64,000 nt of DNA from Bradyrhizobium sp. LLZ17 (lineage in GTDB: Bacteria; Pseudomonadota; Alphaproteobacteria; Rhizobiales; Xanthobacteraceae): assembly GCF_041200145.1 (NCBI RefSeq), contig NZ_CP165734.1:5809001-5873000 (forward strand). Reading direction: 5' to 3'. The notes under the pieces were generated by a model. That model was not told the DNA's origin, made no database searches, and saw only the letters and a program-made list of their open reading frames with translations. The position numbers and the translations under genes were made by a program. Positions 27,087-36,537 of the stretch are shown one piece after another (position 1 is the stretch's first letter; every line of letters starts with the position of its first letter).

Positions 27087-27893
27087 TCAGCGATTGAAGG
27101 GCTTGTTGCGGCGGAAGAGAAGATAGATCGCGCGGGGGTTGGTGGTCAAATAGCGCCAAAACAGGCGGCGCGGCTCGAGCCAGGTGCGCCAGGCCCATTC
27201 CAGCGCCATTTTCTGCATCCATCGCGGCGCGCGCGATCGGCTGCCCGACAAAAAATTGAACAGACCGCCGGATGTTTTGATGACGCCGACATTGGTCAGA
27301 AGCGGCGTGAATTCCTCGACGAACGCCTGCTCGGAAGGAACACCGAGCGCAACCCAGAGATAGTCTGGCGCCAGCGCATTGATCTCTTCCACTTTGGCGC
27401 GGAGCGCGTCGCCACGTAGATAGCCGTGGCTGAATCCGACGATCTTGAGTTTCGGATACAGGTTCTGGATTTTCCTGACAGCCGCCGCGTTCTCTTCCTC
27501 GCTGGCACCGAGCATGTAGAAGCTGCGGCCGGCGGCTTCTGCCTTGCGCGCCACAATATGGAACAAGTCCGTGGTCGCGACGCGTTCCGGCAGCGGAAAC
27601 CAGGATTGCAGTTTCGAGGCCGCCACCAGCGGCTGGCCGTCGGCGTTGATCAGATCGGCGGCGCGGAACAGGCGCTCGGTCTGCGGCTCGGTCGCGCAGC
27701 GTGCCAGCACCTCGCCATTGGCGGACGTCAGGAACAGCGGCCGGCTGATGCGATGACGCGGGTCGGTGGCCTCGATCATGAAATCAGCGGTAGCTTCGAG
27801 GTCGAGCGCCGCCATGCGAAGTCCGCCGACGGTGATCCGTGGCACCTCGGCGGTCGCGGCCCGTCCTTCAAGATTGACGCGGCGCTCAAGCAT
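27087..27893 (-). CDS. WecG/TagA/CpsF-family glycosyltransferase
   Basis: GT26-family enzyme (268 aa) that adds an N-acetylmannosaminuronate- or ManNAc-like sugar to a lipid-linked intermediate at the inner face of the membrane. Landmarks: LTSANGEVLARC, the catalytic-region INADGQPLV, VALGVPSEQAFVEEF and the C-terminal RAPRWMQKMALEWAWRTWLEPR signature. Its ATG (27893) overlaps the restored stop of the exoP-type gene by 8 bp, so the two are translationally coupled. Part of the exopolysaccharide cluster. Confidence 0.92.
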   Translation of the reverse strand: MLERRVNLEGRAATAEVPRITVGGLRMAALDLEATADFMIEATDPRHRISRPLFLTSANGEVLARCATEPQTERLFRAADLINADGQPLVAASKLQSWFPLPERVATTDLFHIVARKAEAAGRSFYMLGASEEENAAAVRKIQNLYPKLKIVGFSHGYLRGDALRAKVEEINALAPDYLWVALGVPSEQAFVEEFTPLLTNVGVIKTSGGLFNFLSGSRSRAPRWMQKMALEWAWRTWLEPRRLFWRYLTTNPRAIYLLFRRNKPFNR

Positions 27894-30161
27894 ATTGTTT
27901 GCCTCGCTGGCGCGTTTGGGCTGCGGGGGTGGAGTTCGTCGAGCATCACGCCGACGAGTTTGCGTTCGGCGTCGCCGAGCGCGGCCAGGATCTCTTCCAT
28001 GCTTTCGTTGATATCGAGGTTGGTCGGCAGCACGGCGACCAAAGCATCGGCGTTGTCGAGCAGCTTGCGGCCGGCGGCCGAGAACGGCATCGCCGGGCCG
28101 TCGAGGATGACGAGATCATAGCCGGCGGCCGAGCGCGCCTGCGCGATCGCCTTGCGGATCGTGTCCGTCACCTTGGCGGCGTCGCCCTCGGCAGCCGGCA
28201 ACACTGTGATGCCGTTGACGGTTCCGATCTCGCGCGCGAGATTGCTGCCGATGGAGAGCCAGCCGAGCTTGTTCGGCTCGGTCTTGCCGGTGCGGTTGAC
28301 CTTGTTCGAGAGCATGTGGGCCTGAGGGTCGGCGTCGATCATCAGCACGCGGCTGCCGTCGCGCGCGGCCGCGAGCGCGAAATTCAGCGCGGTCACGCTG
28401 CGCCCGACGGTCTCGCCGGCGCCGACGAGAGCAATCACCGGCATCGCCTTGCCGGCGCGCCGTGTTACTGCGGCGCGCATGTCGCGCAAGGCGTTGAGCA
28501 GCGTGGTCAGCGGAAATCCGGGGCGCAGCGTCGGCCAGCCCAGCCGGGTGAGATCGACGCTGCCACCGGTGGCGAGAATGGCGCCGAGCGTGCGGATGAC
28601 GTCGGCTTCCTGGAGCCGGGCGATCACCGGCTTTTCGACCAGCGAAAGCGGCGGTGGAGGCGACGCGGCGATCGCCGGATCCTTCGAAGTCACGGGCTCC
28701 GGCGCGCGCTCACGACGCCTCGGCTGGGGCGCGCCCGCGAACAAATGCTCGGCCGCGACGAACCAGCAGGCGGCGGCAAGCCCACCGAAGATGAAACCAA
28801 TCATGGCGAACAGGCTCATCGCCGGTGGGAACGAGCGCCGCTGCGGCACCGTGGCCTCGCCGATAATTCGGGCGGCCGAGGTGTTGAGTGTCTCCTGCTC
28901 CTCGGTCTCGCGCGAGCGCTTGAGGAAGGATTGATAGACATCGCGGCTCGCATCGGCCTCGCGCTCGAGCTCGCGAAGGCGCACCGCGGCCTGGCTGAGC
29001 TGGACGCTCTGCCGCTTCTGCGCTTCCAGCGCCCGGTTGAGCGAGGCTTCGTAGTCGCGGGCGCGCGTCAGGTCGTTCTTGGCGGACTGGGCGAAGCGGT
29101 CGATCTCCTCGCTGATGTTGCGCTTGAGATCCTCGACCTGCTTCTCGGTCTGGCGCAGCGCCGGATGGCGCGGTCCGAGCTCGGCGGTCTGCTCCGCATA
29201 TTTCTTGCGGGCGTCGGCATATTGCGCGCGCAGGTTTGCGATCGTCGGCGATTGCAGCGCTTCGGGGATCGCGCCTGCATCCGCCGCCGTGCGCTTGTTC
29301 GCCTCGATCTGGTCCAGCCGCGCCTGCGCATCCATCGTCGCCGCGCGGGCCGCGGAAAGCCGCTGGTTGCTGGAAGAGAGCTGCTGGTCGCTGATCAGCG
29401 CGTCCTGGGTGCCGACGAAATTGTTCTGGGCCTTGTAGGTGGCAAGTGCGGTCTCGGCGTTGCGCAGCCGTTCGCGCAGCTCCTTCAGCCGGCCGGACAG
29501 TTCGCTGGTGGCGCGCCGGGCAGCCAGAGCCTGCGAGTTGCGGGACTCGGTGAGGTAGGTATTGGTCAGCGTATTGGCGAGCATCGCTGCTTTCGCCGGA
29601 TCAGTCGACCAGACCTCGATATCGACGATGAAACTCTTATCGGTCTTGCGGATCGTGATGTGCTTGTTCAGCGCGTCGAGCGCCGCGAGCTGCACGTCCC
29701 GACTCTCAGCGGGGGAGGGCGCGCGGGGCTGGAGTCCGAGCAGGCCGAGCAGCGACGACATCGCGCTCTTGCTGTCGCCTCCGCCACCGAATTCGGGATC
29801 CCTGTCGAGATTCTGCCTGCTCGATGACCCGCAACAGCACGCTGTTGGAGGTGATCAGGCGCGCCTGACTCTCCACCACCATGGACATGCCGGAGACGTC
29901 CTGCGCGCGCGGCGTGAGTTCGCGGTCGACGAGCTGGAGCTCGCGCGGATCGACATAGAGCTGGGACGTCGCGGTGTAGCGGGAGGTCAAGCCCTTGCCG
30001 ACGGTGACGGCAAGGCACGCGCCGATCAGGGCCGCGGAGGCAATCGCGATCTTGCGCCGCCAGAGCAGGCTGACGAGCTCCAGCACGTTGAAGCCGGCCT
30101 CGGACCCCCGCTGCGGGGCCTCCGACCTGCTCCGGTCTATTGGCTGGTTGTAGTCAAGCAT
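27886..30161 (-). pseudogene. ExoP/Wzc-type polysaccharide co-polymerase, two frameshifts
   Basis: Inner-membrane protein controlling exopolysaccharide chain length and export. From ATG 30161: a Wzz domain with first membrane span (KIAIASAALIGACLAVTVG), a long periplasmic coiled coil, a second span (SLFAMIGFIFGGLAAACWFV) and a cytoplasmic P-loop domain. The Walker A reads GAGETVGRS, with arginine where the family has lysine; Walker A' is VLMIDADPQ. The frame breaks at 29809-29813 (GATTC) and again in a run of five G at about 27926. Removing one base at each gives an uninterrupted 757-aa protein ending in RQRGKQYA, with a stop overlapping the next gene. That fit makes two small sequence errors more likely than a dead gene. 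Confidence 0.83.
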
Positions 30162-30473
30162 GATCCCCAGCTTCCATTCCAGCTGCCGCGGGCTGAGGGG
30201 TCACTCTTCGCTCTACGCCACACACCCGGGATATAGGTGTCCAATCAACGCAACAGGGAAAATTAACCATACTCATTGAGGGACTATTCACCGAAATGGC
30301 AAACAAAGCGTTTAAGCGCACGGCGCCATTTGCCGCGTCATTGTGACGGTTCCGATGCGCAGATCCCTCGCTGATTAACGGTTCGTTACCACGCTTGCCG
30401 CCTGGCACGCGCCCGTCCGCCTTCGCAGCTGGACGGCAAAGCTGCTCGGACCATGGCTGCGCACGCATGGCCG
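30162..30473. other. Intergenic region upstream of the exoP-type gene
   Basis: 312 bp between the exoP start and the end of the methyltransferase gene. It must hold the promoter of the exoP-wecG-galE unit. It is less GC-rich than its surroundings around 30240-30390 and has one small dyad (CGTCA-TTG-TGACG near 30335). No gene or confident terminator is seen. Confidence 0.5.
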
Positions 30474-31258
30474 TTAGTGTTTTCGCAGGATGACGTGATA
30501 GTCGCCGCGGCGGACGTCGGTGCCGCGCGGAAGCACCGCGTTCAGCACGGCGGCGCCAGCGTCGACGAGGGCGGCGAACAGCGGCTTGCGCTGGCGCATC
30601 TCGGGATAGCGCGGGCTTTCGACCTCGCGGCGGTAGATGGTCTCGAGACCGTTGGCGGCCGCAAATGCCTCGAGCCGCGACAGCGTCACCAGGGGATGGA
30701 AGAAGGTCGGGAACGGCGCCTCGCCGGGCAGGCCGGCGGTCTTGATGCCGCGGATGTGCCGGTAGAACCAGACATGGAACCAGTGCGGCGAGTATTTGGT
30801 GACGACGCCGGACAGCGAGCGCGGATTGGGCGCGCCGATCAGGATCATCCCGCCGCGCTTGAGCGCGTCGCGGAAGTTCAGCAGCGCCGCCTCGACGTCG
30901 GGCAAGTGCTCGATGACGTTGTAGCAGATCACGACGTCGAAGGTGTCCGGACCAAAGCGATAGGTCTGCACGTCGCCGAGGATCGCCTCCTGTGCGTAAA
31001 CGTTGTTGCGGATCTGGTCCTGGTCGATGTCGACGACGGTGACGTGGCTGCGGCTGAGCACGTCGACGGGCAGGAAGCTGGAGGAGCCGCCGCCGGCTTC
31101 GTAGGTGGCAACGGGGCCTTGCGGCAACTCGCGGCGCAAGACGTCGTGAATGGCAAGCAGGCTGTCGCGGGCTTCGCCGGGGACAAGCTCGAGCAGCCCC
31201 CGGTCTGCACCGGAGTCTGGGTAGCTGTCGCGAAATCGATCGTGGCTGACTTGTTCAT
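30474..31258 (-). CDS. SAM-dependent methyltransferase (class I), start unsettled
   Basis: About 261 aa. The SAM-binding core is clear: VATYEAGGGSSSFLP (motif I), VTVVDIDQDQ, then FDVVICYNVIEHLPD and KRGGMILIGAPNP. It probably modifies a sugar or lipid intermediate of the neighbouring polysaccharide. The catalytic frame has no good start nearby; the ATG at 31258 opens a different frame (MNKSATIDF), and adding one base near 31243 would join it to RDSYPDSGADRG. So this is either a TTG start further upstream or another one-base deletion. Transcribed towards exoP, separated from it by 312 bp. Confidence 0.75.
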
Positions 31259-31682
31259 GTCTTTTGACCGCGCTTGTTCGACTCAAATTTACAGGCAAGA
31301 TCCCACATGCCCGAAGAGCAAATCTGATGCCGCATCGTGTCACCGGTCGCGGTGCTTACGGTCGGGTTAATGTGCCCTCGCGTTAACTACGGCATCGTCC
31401 GTGTCGCACCTCGCGGGCGCTTTGGACTGCGAATTGCAGTATCACACTTGAAGAAATTCGCCGGGAAAACACGCAAAAGCAGTTAAGCGCATCATGGGAC
31501 CTCTGCATCGTCGGGAGACAAGCTGTGTGGCGCGGTTTCGCGACTAAAGCCCGCCACCCATTTCGGGACGGATCTGTCCCGCGGCGCTGTGCCGTCGCGA
31601 GACGGCGCCGGTGCATGCGATCGGCGCAAATCCCTTTCTGGTGCAAGGCCTTTTTCAACTTATCTCAGGCATCTAAGTCGCC
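31259..31682. other. Divergent promoter region with two hairpins
   Basis: 424 bp between the methyltransferase and the divergent glycosyltransferase gene. It contains two short perfect hairpins: CGGGAC/GTCCCG at 31564-31581 and GCCGTC-GCGA-GACGGC at 31591-31606, both in the would-be leader of the glycosyltransferase. No gene is seen. Confidence 0.45.
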
Positions 31683-32711
31683 ATGACGCTGATCCCGATC
31701 GATTTGTCCGCCAGCCGGATCTCGGATGCCGTGCGCGATCCCAACCGGGAGATCGCCGCGAGCTCGCGCGTCATTGATCTCTCGGTCGGCATCGTCGTCT
31801 GCATTCCCTGCTTCCGCCGCCCCGACCATCTGCGGCTGACGCTGGATTCGCTGGTCGGTCAGCGGACTCCGCGCTCTTTCGCCGTGGTCATGGTCGAGAA
31901 CGATGCGGCAGGGCGCGCGAGTGCGCCGGTCGCTGCCGAATATCTCGCCGCCGGCAAACTCCAGGGGATCTGTCTGGTCGAGAAGCGGCAGGGCAATTGT
32001 CAGGCGATCAACGCCGCGTTCGAGACGGCGCAGGCGCTGTTTCCCGCCGCGACCCGCTTCCTGATGATCGACGACGACGAGATCGCTTCGCTCGACTGGC
32101 TCGAGCTGATGGTCCGTACCGCGGAGGCGACCGGTGCCGACGTGGTCGGCGGACCGGTGCTGCCAGTGTTCGACGACGACAGCCAACCCTGGCTCGCGCA
32201 TCATCCCGCGTTCTGTCCCGCTTACGATTACACCGGCGCGGTGCCGCAGATCTACGGCTGCGGCAATTGCCTGATCACGCGCGCCGCGTTCGAGCGGCTC
32301 GGCAGTCCGGCTTTCGATTTGCGCTTCAATCTCCTCGGTGGCGGCGATTGCGATTTCTTCTATCGCGGCCGCAATGCCGGCTTGACCTTCCACTGGACGG
32401 CGGAAGCCGTTATCACCGAGACGGTGCCGCAGAACCGCACCAGCCTCGGCTGGATCGCCAAACGGAGCCTCCGCATCGGGGTGATCAACTATCGTGCGCA
32501 GTCCAAAGCCGCGCAGGGCGCGGGCGCGCGGGCGCGGGTGTTTGCGCAGACCCTGGGACGGCTGCCGCTGTCGCTGGTACGCTCGGCTCGCCTGCTGACG
32601 TCATCGAAAGCGATCGTCGCGATGCACCCGATGCTGGTGGCCGTCGGCTCTGCACTCGCGGCATTCGGTTACGATCCGAAGCCCTATGAGGCCTCGAAGA
32701 TCGTTTCCTGA
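31683..32711 (+). CDS. Family 2 glycosyltransferase
   Basis: 342 aa with an N-terminal GT-A domain: VGIVVCIPCFRRPDHLRL, the nucleotide-binding MVENDAAG, a DxD-like FLMIDDDEIA and the acceptor-side GCGNCLITRAAFERL and GGGDCDFFYR. No strong membrane span, so a cytoplasmic or peripheral enzyme adding a sugar to the repeat unit on its lipid carrier. The start is ATG 31683. It stands alone on this strand, next to a convergent second GT2 gene. Confidence 0.9.
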   Translation: MTLIPIDLSASRISDAVRDPNREIAASSRVIDLSVGIVVCIPCFRRPDHLRLTLDSLVGQRTPRSFAVVMVENDAAGRASAPVAAEYLAAGKLQGICLVEKRQGNCQAINAAFETAQALFPAATRFLMIDDDEIASLDWLELMVRTAEATGADVVGGPVLPVFDDDSQPWLAHHPAFCPAYDYTGAVPQIYGCGNCLITRAAFERLGSPAFDLRFNLLGGGDCDFFYRGRNAGLTFHWTAEAVITETVPQNRTSLGWIAKRSLRIGVINYRAQSKAAQGAGARARVFAQTLGRLPLSLVRSARLLTSSKAIVAMHPMLVAVGSALAAFGYDPKPYEASKIVS

Positions 32712-32722
32712 CGCGTCAGCCG

Positions 32723-33667
32723 CTAGATTCCGAAATAAGCCAGAACGATCTTGATCGCGGATCGTGGTATCGCCCTCGGCGATCGCCGACCGATCATGCC
32801 GAGATAGGCGAGGGCGTCGCGATACCGGCCGAAGCGGACCGCCTGTGTCGCCGAATAGGTCACGAGATGAATCTCGGCCGCCTGCCGCAGCCGCGATGCG
32901 GCATTCGCGGGCAGCCTGGACAGGATCAGCTCATCGCTGAAGACGCGCGCGACCGCCGGAACGAAATCCTGCGGCGTCCGCATGGCGGCGTTCATGGTGT
33001 TGGCCGTGTGCAGCCGATAATCGAGCAGAAGCTTGGGCACGAACGCGAATTCACCGAGCGCCGCGAGGCGGCACCAGCAATGCCAGTCCTCGCAATATCG
33101 CAGCGAGACGTCGAAGCCGCCGGTCGTTCGGAAGGCGTCGGCGCGCACGAGCATGATTCCGCCATTGACAATGAAATTGCCGCCGGCGAGCCGCGCCAGC
33201 ACGTTGCCAGAGGGCTTGCGGCGCCCCTTCAGGAGGCCGCGGCGGCCGATCGGGCGGCCCGCGCTGTCGATCGTGTTGTAGTCGCCGTAGGCCACCACCG
33301 CGCGCGGCGCGGCCTTCGCCGTCACCAGCAATATCGCAACCGCATTGGGTCGCAGCCGGTCATCGGCATCGAGGAACATCAACCAGTCCCCGCGCGCGCC
33401 TCGTGCGCCGAGATTTCGCGCAGCCGACACGCCGCGGGCATCGTTCATGATCAGGCACAGCCGTGGATCGCGGACGGCCTGGACGATCGCCACGGTGTCA
33501 TCGGTCGAGCCGTCATCGACGACGATCACCTCGCAGACATCGGTTTGCGCCAGCGCGCTTGCGATGGTTTCGCCGATATAGGCCGCGGCATTCTTCGTGG
33601 GAATGACGACGGACACCACAGGCGGGATCGCGCGCACTCGCCGCCGCGGGCGCGGCGGCGGATGCAT
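32723..33667 (-). CDS. Family 2 glycosyltransferase
   Basis: 314 aa. Typical GT2 order: VVSVVIPTKNAAAYIGETI, VIVVDDGSTDDT, the DxD motif in WLMFLDADDRL, and CEDWHCWCRLA in the acceptor half. Arginine/proline-rich first 15 residues may be leader sequence; no membrane span is evident. It converges with the preceding glycosyltransferase with an 11-bp gap and belongs to the same polysaccharide cluster. About 226 bp without features follow up to the next gene. Confidence 0.92.
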   Translation of the reverse strand: MHPPPRPRRRVRAIPPVVSVVIPTKNAAAYIGETIASALAQTDVCEVIVVDDGSTDDTVAIVQAVRDPRLCLIMNDARGVSAARNLGARGARGDWLMFLDADDRLRPNAVAILLVTAKAAPRAVVAYGDYNTIDSAGRPIGRRGLLKGRRKPSGNVLARLAGGNFIVNGGIMLVRADAFRTTGGFDVSLRYCEDWHCWCRLAALGEFAFVPKLLLDYRLHTANTMNAAMRTPQDFVPAVARVFSDELILSRLPANAASRLRQAAEIHLVTYSATQAVRFGRYRDALAYLGMIGRRSPRAIPRSAIKIVLAYFGI

Positions 33668-33893
33668 CGAGCATGGCGTCAGTGAGGGTCAAGCGATGGC
33701 TCGTCGTGTTTAAGGATCTGTTAACCAGGCTGTCGGCAATCGCAGTCTGGGCTGGCGCGGATGATACCCGCATAACGATCAAATCGTTGTCGCGAAGGCC
33801 GTCGCGTCGTCGGTTTCGTCAATTAGCGTTAAACCTGTGGCGCTATGTCTGTCGCAGCCTTTTCAGAGGTGCGACAGCCGGTCTCGTGCGAGA

Positions 33894-34992
33894 ATGCAGC
33901 TGTTGATGCCGCGGATGGACCCAGTGCCCGCAAAGACATTCGACTACGATCCCGACGCCATGATCCTCAACCTGTTCTACGAGGACAAGGACGATCGCTG
34001 GTTTCCCGGCGATCGTCATCTGCGTCGCATGGCGCGCAAGATGCTGTTCGGCGAGCCGCGGATGAGCGGGCAGCTGCGCGTGTTCTTCAATCTCTGTGCG
34101 GGGCTCGACCGGCTCGGCATCCGCTATCGCGTCAACGATTACGGCTACATCGCGCAGCACCCGGAGGAAGTCGCCTGCATCCTCGGCCGCGCTTTCCTGC
34201 TCGACAAGTTTGCATGGAAGAACCCGATCCTGCTTGGCGTTTGTGCCTATAACCATCCGTTCGACGATCCCGACCTGTTCAAGCGGCTTCCAGTCCGGAA
34301 ATTCCTGGTGCCCGGTCCGTGGTATGCCGAGATGTACCGGGCCCATTGGCCTGAGACGGAAGCCTGGCCCGTCGGCATCGACACTGATTTGTGGGCGCCC
34401 TCCCGCCCGGGCGAGAAAAACGTCGACGTCCTGCTCTACGACAAGGTCAGCTGGGACCGGGAGCGTTACGTGCCTGAGCTGGTCGAGCCGGTCCGCGCGC
34501 GCCTCACCAGGGAAGGCCGTTCGTTCACCGAGCTGCGTTACGGCAGCTACCAGGAGGAAGACTATCAGGCCGCGCTGCGACACGCCCGCGCGATGATTTT
34601 CCTGTGCCAGAACGAGAGCCAGGGCATCGCCTATCAGCAGGCGCTGTCCTGCGGTGTGCCGGTGCTTGCCTGGGATCCCGGTGGTCCATGGCCGGATCCC
34701 GATTATTATCCGCACCGGGTGCGGTTCGAGCCGGTGTCGTCGGTACCCTATTGGGATGATCGCTGCGGGCTCAAATTCACGGACCGCCCCCGGCTTCGAG
34801 CACCGCTGGACCGATTTCTGGGCCGGCTGCACCATGGGCAAATTCGATCCGCGCGGCTACATCCTCGACAATCTCACGCTGGAGCAGCGCGCGCTGCAAT
34901 ACTACGAGATCGCGCGCAGCGTCGCGCGGCAGAGCCGGGTTCCTGCCGTTTCCGCCGTGCTGGTTGACGGATGGTTAACGGGGATGGGCTAG
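33894..34992 (+). pseudogene. GT-B-type glycosyltransferase, frameshifted near the 3' end
   Basis: About 365 aa, glycosyltransferase family 1-like: the C-terminal half has the E-x7-E type motif NESQGIAYQQALSCGVPVLAWD. At 34779-34790 (ACGGACCGCCCCCGG) the frame breaks. Before it the protein reads YWDDRCGLKFTD; after it the other frame resumes as APGFEHRWTDFWAGC and runs to TAG at 34992. A net +1 (or -2) change is needed. The start is uncertain; I use ATG 33894, but ATG 33915 or 33960 are possible. Upstream of the O-antigen ligase-type gene and likely in its operon. Confidence 0.78.
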
Positions 34993-35031
34993 ACCTCCGA
35001 GGTCCCGCATCGTCCCACCCGGCCTTGAGGC

Positions 35032-36384
35032 ATGGATCGCAGCGTCGCAGACATGACTGACGTCGAGGCCCGCTCGGTCGGCCATGCGCTGCGCGACGAA
35101 CTGGCGAGGCTCAACGTCGTGAGCGCGGCGCGCTGTCTTGTTGCAGTCGCTGCCCTGCTTTTGGTCCTGATAACGCTCGATCCGTTTCCAGACTTGCGCA
35201 ACCCCGACGTCGCCACCGTCGTTGGCGGACGATTGGCGACGACCTACATCTCGTTCGGATTGCTCGCCGTGGTCGCGGTGCTGCTCACCTTCACCACCGA
35301 CGCGGCCTCGCTCAGAAGCCTGGTCACGCCCCTGCATCTCTGCCTGCTCGGCTGGATGCTGATCGATCTCGCATTTTCCGAGAACCGCGAGGTCTCGACC
35401 CAGCGCTTCGTGCTCGCCGCCAGCGCAACCACGCTCGCGGTCCTGCTGCCGCTGCTGCCCCCGACGCAGCGGAGCTTCACTCTGTGTCTCGGCGGCGCCG
35501 CGCTGGTGCTGCTGATCGTGTGCTATCTCGGCGTTCTCTTTGCCCCGCAATATTCGATGCACAGCGGGCTCGACATCAGCGAGCCGCAGCTTGCCGGCGA
35601 CTGGCGCGGCAGTTTTGGCCACAAGAACACCGCCTCGCCGGTCATGAGCATCCTGGTCTATGTCGGCATTTACCTGTCGGCCGTGGGCTCCTTCGTCATG
35701 GGGCCTGCTATCGCACTGCTTGCCGGCATCTTCCTGGTCTTCACCGGCGGCAAGACGTCGTCGGTTCTGTGTCTTGCCATCTATGCCCTGGCATCGCTGG
35801 TCTACGTCACCCGGAGCCTGTGGCTGAAGCGGATCATCTGCTTTGGGCCGCTGATCGTGATGAACCTGCTGACGGTTGGCAGTGTCATGAGCCCGGTGCT
35901 CGGCAGCATCACGCGAGCGCTGCCGGTCGATCCCACTTTCACCGGCCGTTCCGAGGTCTGGGAGTTTGCGCTCGCTGCCGTTGCGGAAAAGCCGATCACC
36001 GGTCACGGCTACACGGCCTTCTGGGACGGCGTGACGGAGCGGCAGACCACCCAGGGATCGGAATGGGCGGTGACCGCGGCCCACAGCCACAACAGCTGGC
36101 TCGACGTCGCCGTCAACATCGGCCTGCCGGGCCTGCTGCTGGTCGTCCTCATCTTCGTGGTCGGGCCGCTGCGCAATTTCCAGCAGGTCCAGGCCCACAA
36201 CCGCAGCAACGCGCTGGGCAAGCTGTTTCTGACCATCTGGCTGTTTGGCCTGTATTTCGGGACGACCGAGACCTTCCTGCTCGAGCGGCAGAATCCGGTT
36301 TGGTTCATGTTCGCGCTTGCGGTCGCCGGATTGCATTTCCTGGCCAGATTCCAATGCGTCGCGCCAATGGAACCCGCTCGCTGA
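35032..36384 (+). CDS. O-antigen ligase/polymerase-family membrane protein (Wzy/WaaL type)
   Basis: 450 aa with about ten hydrophobic spans and the large periplasmic loop of the Wzy_C superfamily, including FGHKNTASPV and the histidine motif AAHSHNSWLDVAVNIGLPG near the C-terminus. It would polymerise lipid-linked repeat units or ligate the polymer in the periplasm. Given the ExoP-type chain-length protein in the same cluster, polymerase is the better guess. Follows the GT gene by 39 bp. Confidence 0.9.
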   Translation: MDRSVADMTDVEARSVGHALRDELARLNVVSAARCLVAVAALLLVLITLDPFPDLRNPDVATVVGGRLATTYISFGLLAVVAVLLTFTTDAASLRSLVTPLHLCLLGWMLIDLAFSENREVSTQRFVLAASATTLAVLLPLLPPTQRSFTLCLGGAALVLLIVCYLGVLFAPQYSMHSGLDISEPQLAGDWRGSFGHKNTASPVMSILVYVGIYLSAVGSFVMGPAIALLAGIFLVFTGGKTSSVLCLAIYALASLVYVTRSLWLKRIICFGPLIVMNLLTVGSVMSPVLGSITRALPVDPTFTGRSEVWEFALAAVAEKPITGHGYTAFWDGVTERQTTQGSEWAVTAAHSHNSWLDVAVNIGLPGLLLVVLIFVVGPLRNFQQVQAHNRSNALGKLFLTIWLFGLYFGTTETFLLERQNPVWFMFALAVAGLHFLARFQCVAPMEPAR

Positions 36385-36537
36385 CAACTCGTCGCAGCGG
36401 TCCGTTTCATATGGACACAGAGCAGGACGTCACGCTCCGTACGGCGGTATCGGCTTAACGATAAGCAGCGACGTAACTTGTGGTCTGCGGCAAAACATAA
36501 TCTATCTGGACACGTTCAGTAACCGTATGCCCCCCAA

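Noticed and set aside
27899..29827. Plus-strand 642-codon frame opposite the exoP-type gene
   Set aside because: Arg/Gly/His-rich antisense reading of the co-polymerase, without ribosome site or known motif.
30154..30468. Minus-strand 104-codon frame upstream of exoP
   Set aside because: No ribosome site, no protein-like pattern, and it occupies the expected promoter.
30373..34975. Recurring GTTAA(C) words in gaps of the polysaccharide region
   Set aside because: Seen near 30373, 31363, 33718, 33824 and 34969, but too short and irregular in spacing to claim a common operator.
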